This document shows, one piece after another, positions 19,024 to 28,017 of a stretch of DNA of 64,000 nt. Under the pieces are notes generated by a model that worked only from the letters and a program-made list of their open reading frames with translations, had not been told where the DNA came from and did no database searches. This DNA is from an uncultured Francisella sp. (GTDB lineage Bacteria; Pseudomonadota; Gammaproteobacteria; Burkholderiales; Neisseriaceae): the NCBI GenBank assembly GCA_943913655.1, contig CALTZA010000001.1:146780-210779 (forward strand), in the 5' to 3' direction. Position 1 is the stretch's first letter. Every line of letters starts with the position of its first letter. The translations under genes and the position numbers were made by a program.

Positions 19024-19112
19024 ACTTCCTCCTCCTTTCTTTGTAAGTAATTATTAAACATCCATATTTTTATTTTATCTTAGTTCCACCATTAATTCAA
19101 CCAAAACATAAT

Positions 19113-20366
19113 TTACACATCTGTGTATCGACGATCACAAGGTTCCTTATCTAACTCAAATCCCTCATGTAAGGCGCGAGTGGCTAATTCCACATATTTC
19201 TCATCAACCAAAATTGATACCTTGATCTCAGAAGTAGAGATCATTATCAAATCGATATTCTCATTTGCCAATATTTTAAATACCTTAGCGGCAACCCTGA
19301 CATGCGAACGCATGCCAAGACCCACAAGTGAGACCTTAGCTACCTTATCATTACCACCAATCTTTTTGGCCTGCAGTTCTAGCACCGATGCTTTTAACAG
19401 TTCAAATATTTGCGCATAGTCGTCTCTTGGTATCGTGAAAGAAAAATCAGTAGTGCCATTTTCCGCAATATTTTGCACAATCATATCAACATTAATATTG
19501 TTTGAAGCTACATATTTCATGATATGGTAAGCCACTCCAGGCCGATTGGGTATACCCTGAATATGAATGCGCGCCTGATTTCGATCAAAGGCAATACCTG
19601 TCACCACTTCCATTTCCATATCACTCTCTCCTTCTAAGCTGATTAAGGTGCCTCCATCATTTTCTTCTTTTAAAGAGCTTAACACTCGCAATGGAACACG
19701 ATATTTCCCGGCAAATTCCACCGAACGAATTTGTAATACTTTTGAGCCCAATGAAGCCAACTCCAGCATCTCCTCAAAAGTAATCTTATCTAATTTCCTT
19801 GCCTGGGGGACCACACGGGGATCTGTAGTATAAACCCCATTAACATCAGTATAAATCTGGCACTCATCAGCTTTAAGACAAGCAGCTAATGCCACCGCTG
19901 AAATATCTGAGCCTCCTCTGCCTAGGGTAGTAATATTTCTATCGCTATCTATTCCTTGAAATCCAGCTACTACTGCAACTAGGCCGCGACCTAAATCCTG
20001 TTGAATACGTATGGGCTCAATTGTTTGAATACGCGCTTTACTATATATGGGATCTGTATATAAAGGAATCTGCCAGCCAGTATAACTTTTTGCAGCAATA
20101 CCAAGTTTGGTTAGTGCTAACGATAATAAACCAATTGTGACCTGTTCCCCAGTAGAAAGTACTACATCCAGTTCTCTTGGATTGGGTGGATCTTGAATTT
20201 CCTTGGCCAGACTCAAAAGTTTATCTGTCTGACCGCTCATTGCCGAAACTACCACCACCACCTGATGACCTTGCTTTTTAAACTGAGCAATTCTTGCAGC
20301 CACATGCTTAATCCGCTTAGTCGAGCCAACCGAAGTCCCTCCATATTTTTGTATGATCAGCGCCAT
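19113..20366 (-). CDS. lysC: Aspartate kinase
   Basis: Phosphorylates aspartate, the first step to lysine, threonine, methionine and diaminopimelate. The kinase domain begins IIQKYGGTSVGS and includes GFQGIDSDRNITTLGRGGSD and the TDVNGVYTTDPR motif. Two C-terminal ACT domains (about 265-410) give allosteric control by end products. At 417 aa it is a monofunctional class enzyme, not fused to homoserine dehydrogenase, which is encoded separately at 31937-33253. No lysine riboswitch was recognised in the short upstream gap to dgt. Confidence 0.95.
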   Translation of the reverse strand: MALIIQKYGGTSVGSTKRIKHVAARIAQFKKQGHQVVVVVSAMSGQTDKLLSLAKEIQDPPNPRELDVVLSTGEQVTIGLLSLALTKLGIAAKSYTGWQIPLYTDPIYSKARIQTIEPIRIQQDLGRGLVAVVAGFQGIDSDRNITTLGRGGSDISAVALAACLKADECQIYTDVNGVYTTDPRVVPQARKLDKITFEEMLELASLGSKVLQIRSVEFAGKYRVPLRVLSSLKEENDGGTLISLEGESDMEMEVVTGIAFDRNQARIHIQGIPNRPGVAYHIMKYVASNNINVDMIVQNIAENGTTDFSFTIPRDDYAQIFELLKASVLELQAKKIGGNDKVAKVSLVGLGMRSHVRVAAKVFKILANENIDLIMISTSEIKVSILVDEKYVELATRALHEGFELDKEPCDRRYTDV

Positions 20367-20439
20367 TTTTTTCCAGATCTATCGTCTCGATCACATAATA
20401 TATGCGGGAATTATCACAAATTGCCTTTAAAAGGTAAAG

Positions 20440-21786
20440 CTATTTAAGCATCCCAATTCCTGAAACTTCTCGCGCCATTTTGGCAGCAGCATCATCAGTC
20501 AGGCCACCGACAAAATCCAGCACCTTCATATACGCAGTATAAAAACTATCCTCTTGAGAAAGCGGATTGTCATGCAATAATTGACTAGCAAAAAGATGTT
20601 TCCAAGATAACTGGCTTTTGTTTGTAAGCTGCACATAATCATAAGCAGCAGGAATCAACAATGATAGAATTGAGCCTAGACAAGGAAAAGCAGCAATTTC
20701 TGTCATTAATCGATTACTATGTTTAAAAATTTTTTCTCTAGCTAACTGCTTCGCACTTTCTATACTTTCACTAATTTCAGGACTACACACCGAAAGCAAA
20801 TCTTTGGGCCAAAAATCTCCTGCCATAATCTCTCTTTTATGGTTGACAAAAGCATGCACCACATCTGTGATCGCTTTGCCAATTGCTCTGCCGCGCAATA
20901 TCTTACAATACTGCCAAGAGCTTAGATCACCATGATGCACTACTTGTGGATCAATCGGCTTTAATACGCGTTGTATATCCTCCGGTGATAGTACCCCCAG
21001 CTCAACTGCATCTTCCAAATCCAATAAAGCATAGCAAATATCATCAGCTGCCTCCATGAGGTAGGACAAAGGATGCCTGGCCCACTGATTTCGACCAATT
21101 TTTGTTAATCCCAACTCTTGAAATATCTCCTCAACCAGAAGTAATTCCGATTGATAGATACTAAATTTTCCCTGACAATTTGCATCGCTGCTAGTCCAAG
21201 GGTACTTAACCAAGCTACCGATAGAAGCAGCCGTCAATCGCATACCTCCTGCACCACGATACATTTCAAGATTTAAAACAATACGTAGCGTATGGGCATT
21301 ACCTTCATAAGTACATAAATCACTGACTTCTTCACAATTCATACCCTCTATATATCGTCTGTGCTCCACTGAAGTGAACCAATCACGCAGTGCAGCTTCT
21401 CCCGCATGACCAAAAGGTGGATTACCCATATCGTGAGCCAGACAAGCAACTTGAGTAATTAAACTTAAATCACTGCTCTGAACATCAGGTGGTAGCTCCT
21501 CTGCCAACATTACACCTAATTGATTGCCAATACTTCTACCGACACTGGCAACTTCTATACTATGGGTTAAGCGATTATGTGTATGACCATCCTCAGAAAA
21601 AGGGTGAACTTGTGTCTTTCTACCAAGTCGTCTAAAACTACTGGCAAAAATTACCCGATCATAATCAATCAAGAAATCTGAGCGAGTCCCTGCTTCCTTC
21701 AGATTGCGTGTATCGCTAAAAGCTTCACATATTTGATGATTTTTTACTTTGAAACGCTTTTTACTAAGCAGCTGTTTCCACTTCAT
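20440..21786 (-). CDS. dgt: Deoxyguanosinetriphosphate triphosphohydrolase (HD-domain dNTPase)
   Basis: Hydrolyses dGTP, and possibly other dNTPs, to nucleoside and triphosphate. The HD metal site is formed by THNRLTHSIEV and ACLAHDMGNPPFGHAGE. The start region SDTRNLKEAGTRSDFLIDYDRVIF and the YLMEAADDICYALLDLEDA segment are typical of dGTPase-like proteins. The ATG at 21786 (448 aa) has AAGAG upstream. A GTG at 21804 is possible but lacks a ribosome site. It lies just downstream of the tRNA cluster and may receive read-through from it. Confidence 0.92.
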   Translation of the reverse strand: MKWKQLLSKKRFKVKNHQICEAFSDTRNLKEAGTRSDFLIDYDRVIFASSFRRLGRKTQVHPFSEDGHTHNRLTHSIEVASVGRSIGNQLGVMLAEELPPDVQSSDLSLITQVACLAHDMGNPPFGHAGEAALRDWFTSVEHRRYIEGMNCEEVSDLCTYEGNAHTLRIVLNLEMYRGAGGMRLTAASIGSLVKYPWTSSDANCQGKFSIYQSELLLVEEIFQELGLTKIGRNQWARHPLSYLMEAADDICYALLDLEDAVELGVLSPEDIQRVLKPIDPQVVHHGDLSSWQYCKILRGRAIGKAITDVVHAFVNHKREIMAGDFWPKDLLSVCSPEISESIESAKQLAREKIFKHSNRLMTEIAAFPCLGSILSLLIPAAYDYVQLTNKSQLSWKHLFASQLLHDNPLSQEDSFYTAYMKVLDFVGGLTDDAAAKMAREVSGIGMLK

Positions 21787-21903
21787 GCTAAGACTCTTAA
21801 CCACTGAACAAAGTTAGCATAACAGGATTTATCCAGTAAGCCTAGCCAATCAAGCGCTACCTTATACAGTGATGTATCTAGCAAACCATAGACAATTGAA
21901 TAT

Positions 21904-21925
21904 AAAAACCTTAAAGCTACTTTAA
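21904..21925 (-). terminator. Weak candidate terminator after the tRNA operon
   Basis: On the minus strand TTAAAG-TAG-CTTTAA (6-bp stem) is followed by GGTTTTTAT, 11 nt beyond the tRNA-His CCA end. The stem is AT-only, so termination may be inefficient. Confidence 0.3.
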
Positions 21926-21935
21926 AAATAGGGAA

Positions 21936-22011
21936 TGGGGTGACTGATGGGGTTCGAACCCACGACAACCGGAATCACAATCCGGGACTCTACCAACTGA
22001 GCTACAGCCAC
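21936..22011 (-). tRNA. tRNA-His (GTG)
   Basis: A full cloverleaf. The acceptor GTGGCTG pairs with CAGTCAC, the anticodon loop is ATTGTGATT (anticodon at plus 21976-21978), and the T-loop is GGTTCGAACCC. The extra G at 22012 can be G-1 paired with C73, the histidine identity element. The CCA end is encoded (plus TGG, 21936-21938). It is third of three tRNAs in one transcript. Confidence 0.97.
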
Positions 22012-22014
22012 CAC

Positions 22015-22091
22015 TGGCGCGTCCGACAGGACTCGAACCTGTAACCCCCGCCTTAGAAGGGCGGTGCTCTATCCAGTTGAGCTACGGACAC
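22015..22091 (-). tRNA. tRNA-Arg (TCT)
   Basis: The acceptor GTGTCCG pairs with CGGACGC, the anticodon stem-loop is CCGCCCTTCTAAGGCGG and the T-loop is GTTCGAGTC. The anticodon TCT reads AGA/AGG. CCA is encoded (plus TGG at 22015-22017). Only about 3 nt separate it from tRNA-His. Confidence 0.97.
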
Positions 22092-22124
22092 AGAATTAAA
22101 TTTTGTTACAGCTGTCCACAAAAA

Positions 22125-22202
22125 TGGTCGGGGCGGTGGGATTCGAACTCACGACCCTCTGGTCCCAAACCAGATGCGCTAACCGGACTGCGCTACGCCC
22201 CG
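22125..22202 (-). tRNA. tRNA-Pro (TGG)
   Basis: The acceptor CGGGGCG pairs with CGCCCCG, the D-arm GCGCAGTCCGGTTAGCGC is followed by the anticodon loop TTTGGGA (anticodon TGG), and the T-loop is GTTCGAATC. CCA is encoded at plus 22125-22127. It is the first tRNA of the Pro-Arg-His operon. Confidence 0.97.
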
Positions 22203-22221
22203 ACAGTTACAGGAACTGCGC

Positions 22222-22251
22222 ATTCTAGTGCTTGCACCTCTCTTTTGTCAA
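22222..22251 (-). promoter_or_regulatory. Strong sigma-70 promoter of the tRNA-Pro-Arg-His operon
   Basis: On the minus strand a perfect TTGACA (plus 22246-22251), an 18-nt spacer and TAGAAT (plus 22222-22227) are followed by a GC-rich discriminator (GCGC). This is the usual layout of stringently controlled stable-RNA promoters. The predicted start is about 12 nt before tRNA-Pro. Confidence 0.75.
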
Positions 22252-22365
22252 GTATCATTTTCGTCTTTGAAACTAAGATTAGTGATTTTCTCTGCGATAA
22301 TTTAGGATGATAAACTAATGCTATAATTAAAGAGTTTTGCTAATTAGCTATTGTATATACAAGTC

Positions 22366-24180
22366 ATGAGTAAAAATTTACGCAACATCGCCATTATCGC
22401 CCATGTTGACCACGGGAAAACCACCCTAGTTGATCAACTGCTAAAGCAGTCCGGTATCTTTCGTAATAACCAGACAATCACAGAACGGATCATGGATAGT
22501 AACGATCTTGAAAAGGAACGTGGTATTACTATTCTATCCAAAAATACCGCAATCGAATATCAAGGTCATCATATCAATATCATTGATACCCCTGGCCATG
22601 CGGATTTTGGTGGTGAAGTAGAACGAGTATTAGGGATGGTTGATGGTGTATTACTATTAGTAGATGCGCAAGAAGGCCCCATGCCTCAGACGCGTTTTGT
22701 TACTAAAAAAGCTTTGGCCCTGGGTCTAAGACCCATCGTGGTAATTAACAAAATCGATAAATCTGGCGCACGTGCTAATTGGGTCATTGATCAAACTTTT
22801 GAGTTATTTGATAAATTACAAGCCAGCGATGCGCAGCTAGATTTTCCAATCATTTATGCTTCCGGTATTAATGGTTATGCCATGCTTCATGAACACGATG
22901 AAGCAAAAGACATGAAGGTACTTTTTGAGGCTATTTTACAATATACTCCCCCCCCTTCTGGCTCCACTGATGCTCCTTTACAACTGCAGATATCTCAATT
23001 GGATTATTCAACTTATACTGGACGTCTTGGTATTGGACGTATTTTAAATGGCCGCATACGACCCAACCAAGATGTAGTAATCATGCACCACGACCACATA
23101 GTGGCACAAGGAAAAATTAACCAAGTTCTTGGTTTTCAAGGTCTGGATCGGGTACCTTTGGATCAGGCAGAATCAGGGAATATTGTCATTGTCTCAGGTC
23201 TAGAAGATATTCATATCGGTTGCACAATTTGTGATAAAGAAACACCAATTGGTTTACCTATGCTCATGGTTGATGAACCAACTTTAACCATGGACTTTAT
23301 GGCCAACACCTCTCCTTTTGCTGGGCAAGAAGGCAAGTTTGTGACCAGTCGTCAGATTAAAGAGCGCTTGCATAAAGAGACCTTAACCAATGTTGCCCTG
23401 AGAGTAGAAGATACTGAAGATAGCGATGTGTTTCGTGTCTCTGGTCGAGGAGAACTTCATCTAACCATTCTAATTGAAAATATGCGGCGTGAAGGTTATG
23501 AATTAGCCGTTGGCAAACCACGTGTGTTGTATCGACAGATTAATGGAGAGATGATGGAGCCTTATGAACTTTTAAGTATTGATTTAGAAAATGCCTATCA
23601 AGGCACCATTATGGAAGAAATAGGTCAGCGCAAAGGTGAGCTGATTAATATGGAAAGTGATGTACACGGTAGAACTCGCTTGGAATACCGAGTTCCTGCG
23701 CGCGGTTTGATTGGTTTTCAAAGCGAGTTTTTAACTCTTACCAAAGGAACTGGCCTAATGTCACATATCTTTGATGACTATGGACCTACCAAAACTGATT
23801 TGCCTAGAAGAAGTAATGGTGTACTCATTTCACAAGAACAAGGAGAGGCAGTGGCTTATGCCTTATGGAATCTAGAAGATCGCGGCCGCATGTTTATTAG
23901 CCCTGGGGATAAAATATATGAGGGAATGATTATTGGTATTCATTCTCGCGATAATGATTTGGTAGTCAATCCTCTTAAAGGTAAAAAACTGACCAATATT
24001 CGTGCTGCTGGTTCTGATGAAGCCGTACGGCTGACCACCCCTATCTCCTTAACCTTGGAGCGAGCGGTAGAATTTATTGAAAACGATGAATTAGTTGAAG
24101 TAACGCCGCAAAATATCCGTCTACGCAAACGTCATCTAACTGAACTAGAAAGAAGACGTCATTACAATAAATCAGGTTAG
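22366..24180 (+). CDS. typA: Ribosome-associated GTPase TypA/BipA
   Basis: An EF-G-like translational GTPase that aids 50S assembly, stress and cold adaptation. The G1 motif is IAHVDHGKTT, the G2/G3 region has RGITI and DTPGHADFGGEVER, and G4 is NKIDK. Domains II, III and V follow, then a BipA-specific C-terminal domain ending KRHLTELERRR. The ATG at 22366 (604 aa) is preferred over the TTG at 22351. Its stop overlaps the convergent metal-transporter stop by 4 nt. Confidence 0.97.
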   Translation: MSKNLRNIAIIAHVDHGKTTLVDQLLKQSGIFRNNQTITERIMDSNDLEKERGITILSKNTAIEYQGHHINIIDTPGHADFGGEVERVLGMVDGVLLLVDAQEGPMPQTRFVTKKALALGLRPIVVINKIDKSGARANWVIDQTFELFDKLQASDAQLDFPIIYASGINGYAMLHEHDEAKDMKVLFEAILQYTPPPSGSTDAPLQLQISQLDYSTYTGRLGIGRILNGRIRPNQDVVIMHHDHIVAQGKINQVLGFQGLDRVPLDQAESGNIVIVSGLEDIHIGCTICDKETPIGLPMLMVDEPTLTMDFMANTSPFAGQEGKFVTSRQIKERLHKETLTNVALRVEDTEDSDVFRVSGRGELHLTILIENMRREGYELAVGKPRVLYRQINGEMMEPYELLSIDLENAYQGTIMEEIGQRKGELINMESDVHGRTRLEYRVPARGLIGFQSEFLTLTKGTGLMSHIFDDYGPTKTDLPRRSNGVLISQEQGEAVAYALWNLEDRGRMFISPGDKIYEGMIIGIHSRDNDLVVNPLKGKKLTNIRAAGSDEAVRLTTPISLTLERAVEFIENDELVEVTPQNIRLRKRHLTELERRRHYNKSG

Positions 24181-25094
24181 TTCAATTGCAACTCAACAAT
24201 AGGATGATGTATGCCTTCAATTTCTTCTACCGCAAGGCGATAATCCTCACTGGAGTAGTTGGCAGAAGAATGAAGTAAAGCAACTACTACCCAAGAATCT
24301 AGCCCAACACACCAAATATGTAAATCAACAATCTTGACTCCTGGATTGACTCTTTTAAGAGCATCAATCACCTGCTGACGAACAGAGAAATCGGCTTCTT
24401 TATCAAGCAACAAAGAGCTAGATCGTTTTAAAAGACTCCAGCACCATTTTAAGATTAATAGCGAAGCAAGCAATCCAATGACCGGATCTAACCAATTCCA
24501 GCCAAAAAAATAAGCAGCGGTGATCCCTACAATAGCACCCACTGATGTCAAAGTATCTGCTAAAACATGCGATATCACTGCCTTAAAATTGTGATCATGC
24601 TGGTGATGATCGGCTTTTATGTCATCTATATCTGCTGAAATATCAGGAATTGAGGAATCATGCAAGAAGATAAATACAGAAATTACATTCACTAAAAGTC
24701 CAAGTACTGCCACTAGCGCTGCTTCTTGATAGTACATCACGGCTGGATGAACAAGTCGACTTAAAGACTCATACACAATCAATAATACGGTGATACCCAA
24801 AAAAATCGCGTTGGTATAAGCAATAAGACCGTTAATTTTGCCACTACCCCAGCTAAAGCTTCGATCTGTGGCATATTTACGCGTAAAATAGTAAGCAAAG
24901 CTAGCCAATCCCAAAGCCAACGCATGTATCCCCATATGTACACCATCAGCCAATAAGGCCATGGAACCAGCCCATGCACCAGTGCTTATCTCAGTCAACA
25001 TCATTATTAAAGTAATAAATACTACCCACTTAATTTTTTTTTCTTGACGATAAACAGCATGATTGCCAAAATCATGGCTAATATAGTCTCTCAT
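24177..25094 (-). CDS. Cation diffusion facilitator (DmeF-like metal exporter)
   Basis: A proton-coupled inner-membrane exporter of divalent metals. The 305 aa hold six hydrophobic helices and the CDF metal-site pairs in helices II and V: ADGVHMGIH and HVLADTLTSVG. A His/Asp-rich loop (DDIKADHHQHDHNF) lies between helices IV and V, and a cytosolic ferredoxin-like C-terminal domain ends the protein. The arrangement (HDFGNH start, MALLADGVHM) resembles DmeF-type Co/Ni exporters, but the metal cannot be assigned firmly. It overlaps typA tail-to-tail and is separate from the ugp operon upstream. Confidence 0.85.
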   Translation of the reverse strand: MRDYISHDFGNHAVYRQEKKIKWVVFITLIMMLTEISTGAWAGSMALLADGVHMGIHALALGLASFAYYFTRKYATDRSFSWGSGKINGLIAYTNAIFLGITVLLIVYESLSRLVHPAVMYYQEAALVAVLGLLVNVISVFIFLHDSSIPDISADIDDIKADHHQHDHNFKAVISHVLADTLTSVGAIVGITAAYFFGWNWLDPVIGLLASLLILKWCWSLLKRSSSLLLDKEADFSVRQQVIDALKRVNPGVKIVDLHIWCVGLDSWVVVALLHSSANYSSEDYRLAVEEIEGIHHPIVELQLN

Positions 25095-25110
25095 TGACTA
25101 CTTACCTTAC

Positions 25111-26190
25111 TCAGGATAAATCTAATTTCTTACCCATCTGCTTATCAAAATATCGCAAATGGTCACTATGATCTACCCATACCTCAATGCGAGAAGCCAA
25201 AGGAATCTCTCGGTCTATTTGTTGAGAATTCATCACATAACGCTTTCCCTGAAATAATAAATGGATGAGATCTTGGCTGCCAAGAGATTCTACAAGCTCT
25301 ATTTCCATCGGTAAGCCTCCCTCACACTGAACCAAATGCTCAGGACGAATTCCCAAATAAAAATCACATGGATAATTAAGAGCAGGTACGCCTTTAATAG
25401 CTGACCAGGGAATACAGTAATCGTCACCTTGCAACTCACCTTTTTCATTTAAATGCATGCTAAAAAGATTCATTGGCGGAGAACCCATAAAATCAGCAAC
25501 AAAATAGGAAGCAGGTTCATGGAATATTTCTTCTGGCGTGCCCATTTGTTCAATTTTACCTTCATTTAAGACCACAATGCGATCAGCTAAAGTCATTGCT
25601 TCTACCTGGTCATGAGTCACATATAAGCTTGTCACTCCTAGTTTTTTATGAAGCTTCTTAATCTCCAAACGCATCTGTACTCGCAATTTGGCATCTAAAT
25701 TGGATAAAGGTTCATCAAATAAAAAAAGTTCAGGGTTACGTACAATAGCTCTACCCATTGCTACACGCTGACGCTGCCCACCAGAAAGCTGTTTTGGCTT
25801 GTGGGTCAATAAATTCTCCAAACCAAGTAGCCTTGCAATTTCTTGCACTCGCTCTTTAATTTTGTCCTTGGGCATTTTAGCAATTTTTAAGCTATATGAC
25901 ATGTTATCAAAAACATTCATGTGCTGATATAAAGCATAATTTTGAAAAACCATAGATACATCACGTTTGGCAGGTTCCATATTATTCACTACTATGTCAC
26001 CAATTTTAATTTCACCTGATGACACTTCCTCCAGTCCTGCCACCATACGTAATAAAGTTGATTTACCACATCCAGAAGGACCAACTATGACAATAAACTC
26101 GCCATCTTGAATATTAATTGATACATCTTGAATTGCGCGATAGCCATTGGGGTACTTTTTATCTACATGAGTGAGTTTTAAATTAGCCAT
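25111..26190 (-). CDS. ugpC: Glycerol-3-phosphate/glycerophosphodiester ABC transporter ATPase UgpC
   Basis: The MalK/UgpC-class ATPase that powers the UgpBAE importer. Walker A is GPSGCGKST, the signature LSGGQRQRVAMGRA, Walker B LFLFDEPLSNLDAK, with the H-loop in YVTHDQVEAMTLADR. A C-terminal TOBE/OB regulatory domain (about 240-359) contains FYLGIRPEHL. The ATG at 26190 (359 aa) begins ANLKLTHVDKKYPNG, the family start, with GGA 8 nt upstream. Only 1 nt separates it from the ugpE stop. It is last in the ugpQ-B-A-E-C operon. Confidence 0.92.
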   Translation of the reverse strand: MANLKLTHVDKKYPNGYRAIQDVSINIQDGEFIVIVGPSGCGKSTLLRMVAGLEEVSSGEIKIGDIVVNNMEPAKRDVSMVFQNYALYQHMNVFDNMSYSLKIAKMPKDKIKERVQEIARLLGLENLLTHKPKQLSGGQRQRVAMGRAIVRNPELFLFDEPLSNLDAKLRVQMRLEIKKLHKKLGVTSLYVTHDQVEAMTLADRIVVLNEGKIEQMGTPEEIFHEPASYFVADFMGSPPMNLFSMHLNEKGELQGDDYCIPWSAIKGVPALNYPCDFYLGIRPEHLVQCEGGLPMEIELVESLGSQDLIHLLFQGKRYVMNSQQIDREIPLASRIEVWVDHSDHLRYFDKQMGKKLDLS

Positions 26191-26191
26191 G

Positions 26192-27034
26192 TTATTTTTC
26201 CGTATCAACAATCCCTTTAACAAACCATTTTTGTAAAACAAGTACAACCAACGTTGGTACTATCAAGGCTAGCATGGAAGTTGCCATCACCATTCCCCAA
26301 TCTACAGTACTATCACTCATGCCAATCATTGATTTAATTCCAACCACAATAGTCGACATGTCTTCTGAAGTTTTCATTAATAATGGCCACAAATACTGAT
26401 TCCAACCGTAAGTGAATTGAATGACAAATAAAGCTGCAATACTGGTTTTAGAAAGTGGTAATAAAATATCAAAAAAAAATCGGATGGGGCCAGCTCCATC
26501 CACCCGTGCAGCTTCAACTAGCTCATTAGGAATTGTCATGAAAAATTGACGAAATAAAAAAGTCGCAGTAGCAGAAGCGATTAAGGGCAAAATAATTCCA
26601 GAATAAGTATTGATCAAATGTAGTCGAGTGACAACATCATAAGTCGGAGAGATGCGTACTTCAATAGGTAGCATTAAAGTGACAAAAATTAAAGCAAATA
26701 ACAATTTTCTAAACGGAAAATGGAAATAAACCAAAGCAAAAGCAGCGAGTAATGATAAAAATATTTTACCAAGAGTAATTCCCATAGCCACTACAAAGCT
26801 CACCCATAACATACGCAATACAGAAGCATTCCCGGCTGCACCTTCAACTAAAGCAGCATGATAGTTATGCCACATAAAATGGCCAGGCCATAAACTCATC
26901 GGCGCTGCTTTAATATCTGCAGAAGATTGGGTGGAAGCAAGAAAAGCAATCAAAATGGGAAATAATACAAAAATCACACCTAGAAAAAGCCCTATATGAC
27001 TGAGTAAGGTGAGTGCTCGCCGATTTTCTACCAT
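26192..27034 (-). CDS. ugpE: Glycerol-3-phosphate ABC transporter permease UgpE
   Basis: One of two inner-membrane permeases of the importer. It has six predicted helices and the EAA loop EAARVDGAGPIRFFFDILLPL, which contacts UgpC. It begins MVENRRALTLLSHIG and ends KGIVDTEK, closely like E. coli UgpE (281 aa). The ATG at 27034 (280 aa) is chosen over a TTG at 27073, which would overlap ugpA. It lies 16 nt after ugpA. Confidence 0.93.
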   Translation of the reverse strand: MVENRRALTLLSHIGLFLGVIFVLFPILIAFLASTQSSADIKAAPMSLWPGHFMWHNYHAALVEGAAGNASVLRMLWVSFVVAMGITLGKIFLSLLAAFALVYFHFPFRKLLFALIFVTLMLPIEVRISPTYDVVTRLHLINTYSGIILPLIASATATFLFRQFFMTIPNELVEAARVDGAGPIRFFFDILLPLSKTSIAALFVIQFTYGWNQYLWPLLMKTSEDMSTIVVGIKSMIGMSDSTVDWGMVMATSMLALIVPTLVVLVLQKWFVKGIVDTEK

Positions 27035-27050
27035 CTTAATTATCCCTTTT

Positions 27051-27935
27051 TTAATAGTGAATTTTCTTTTCAATATACTTGAACTGAACAGCAGTTAATA
27101 TACCAATAACCAACATTAAAATGACCGACTGTGCTCCAGATGAGCCATAATTATTTTCCTGAAAAGCTGTTTTATATACACGATAGACTAAAATATTAGT
27201 GGCGTTACCAGGCCCACCATAAGTAGTCATGTCAATAATCGGGAAGGTTTCGAAAAAAGCATAAATAATGTTCATAACCAATAGAAAAAAAGTAGTTGGC
27301 GCAAGCAAGGGAAAAATAATATCCTTAAAACGCTGCCACGGACCAGCTCCATCAATGGCTGATGCTTCAATCACTGAATCTGGAATCGATTGTAATCCAG
27401 CTAAGAAAAATACAAAGTTATAGGAAAGCTGAATCCATATTGCAGAGAAAATGACTAAAATTAAAGCATGTGTGCTATTGAGTAAGGGATTCCAGTAAAT
27501 CCCTAATTTATTTCTTAAAAAGAAAGCTAATATGCCAACAGAAGGTGAGAAAATAAAATTCATTAGCACCCCTACTACTGCAGGGGCAATTGCGTAAGGA
27601 ATAATCAAAAAAGTACGGTACATCAGTCGCCCTCTTAATACCTGCATCGCCATTAAAGCAAGTAATAAAGCGCAACCCACGCCAATGACTGTAACCAAAA
27701 AAGAAAATACTACTGAAACCCATATTGAATGATAGTAGCTTGGATCAGAGAAAAGCTGAATATAATTGCGTAGGCCAACAAATTTAAAATGCAAGCCAAA
27801 ATTATCACTTACAAAAAATGAGCTCCAAATACTTTGTATGGCTGGTAAGAAAAAAAACACTGCCACAATGAGAAGTTGTGGCAATATAAGAAAGTACGGA
27901 AGTAGTTTATAATTAAATGATGGTTTATCGCGCAT
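27051..27935 (-). CDS. ugpA: Glycerol-3-phosphate ABC transporter permease UgpA
   Basis: The partner permease of UgpE. At 294 aa it matches E. coli UgpA (295). It has six hydrophobic segments, a periplasmic first loop (QSIWSSFFVSDNFG) and an EAA loop (EASAIDGAGPWQRFKDIIFP). The motif MTTYGGPGNATNILVYRVYK precedes the last helix. It lies 82 nt after ugpB in the same operon. Confidence 0.93.
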   Translation of the reverse strand: MRDKPSFNYKLLPYFLILPQLLIVAVFFFLPAIQSIWSSFFVSDNFGLHFKFVGLRNYIQLFSDPSYYHSIWVSVVFSFLVTVIGVGCALLLALMAMQVLRGRLMYRTFLIIPYAIAPAVVGVLMNFIFSPSVGILAFFLRNKLGIYWNPLLNSTHALILVIFSAIWIQLSYNFVFFLAGLQSIPDSVIEASAIDGAGPWQRFKDIIFPLLAPTTFFLLVMNIIYAFFETFPIIDMTTYGGPGNATNILVYRVYKTAFQENNYGSSGAQSVILMLVIGILTAVQFKYIEKKIHY

Positions 27936-28017
27936 CTATCATCTCTATAGAAGCTAGTTGATATATGGTCAAAAACTATAAGCTCAATCTAACAAAGAGC
28001 TTCTCTGACTTGATTGA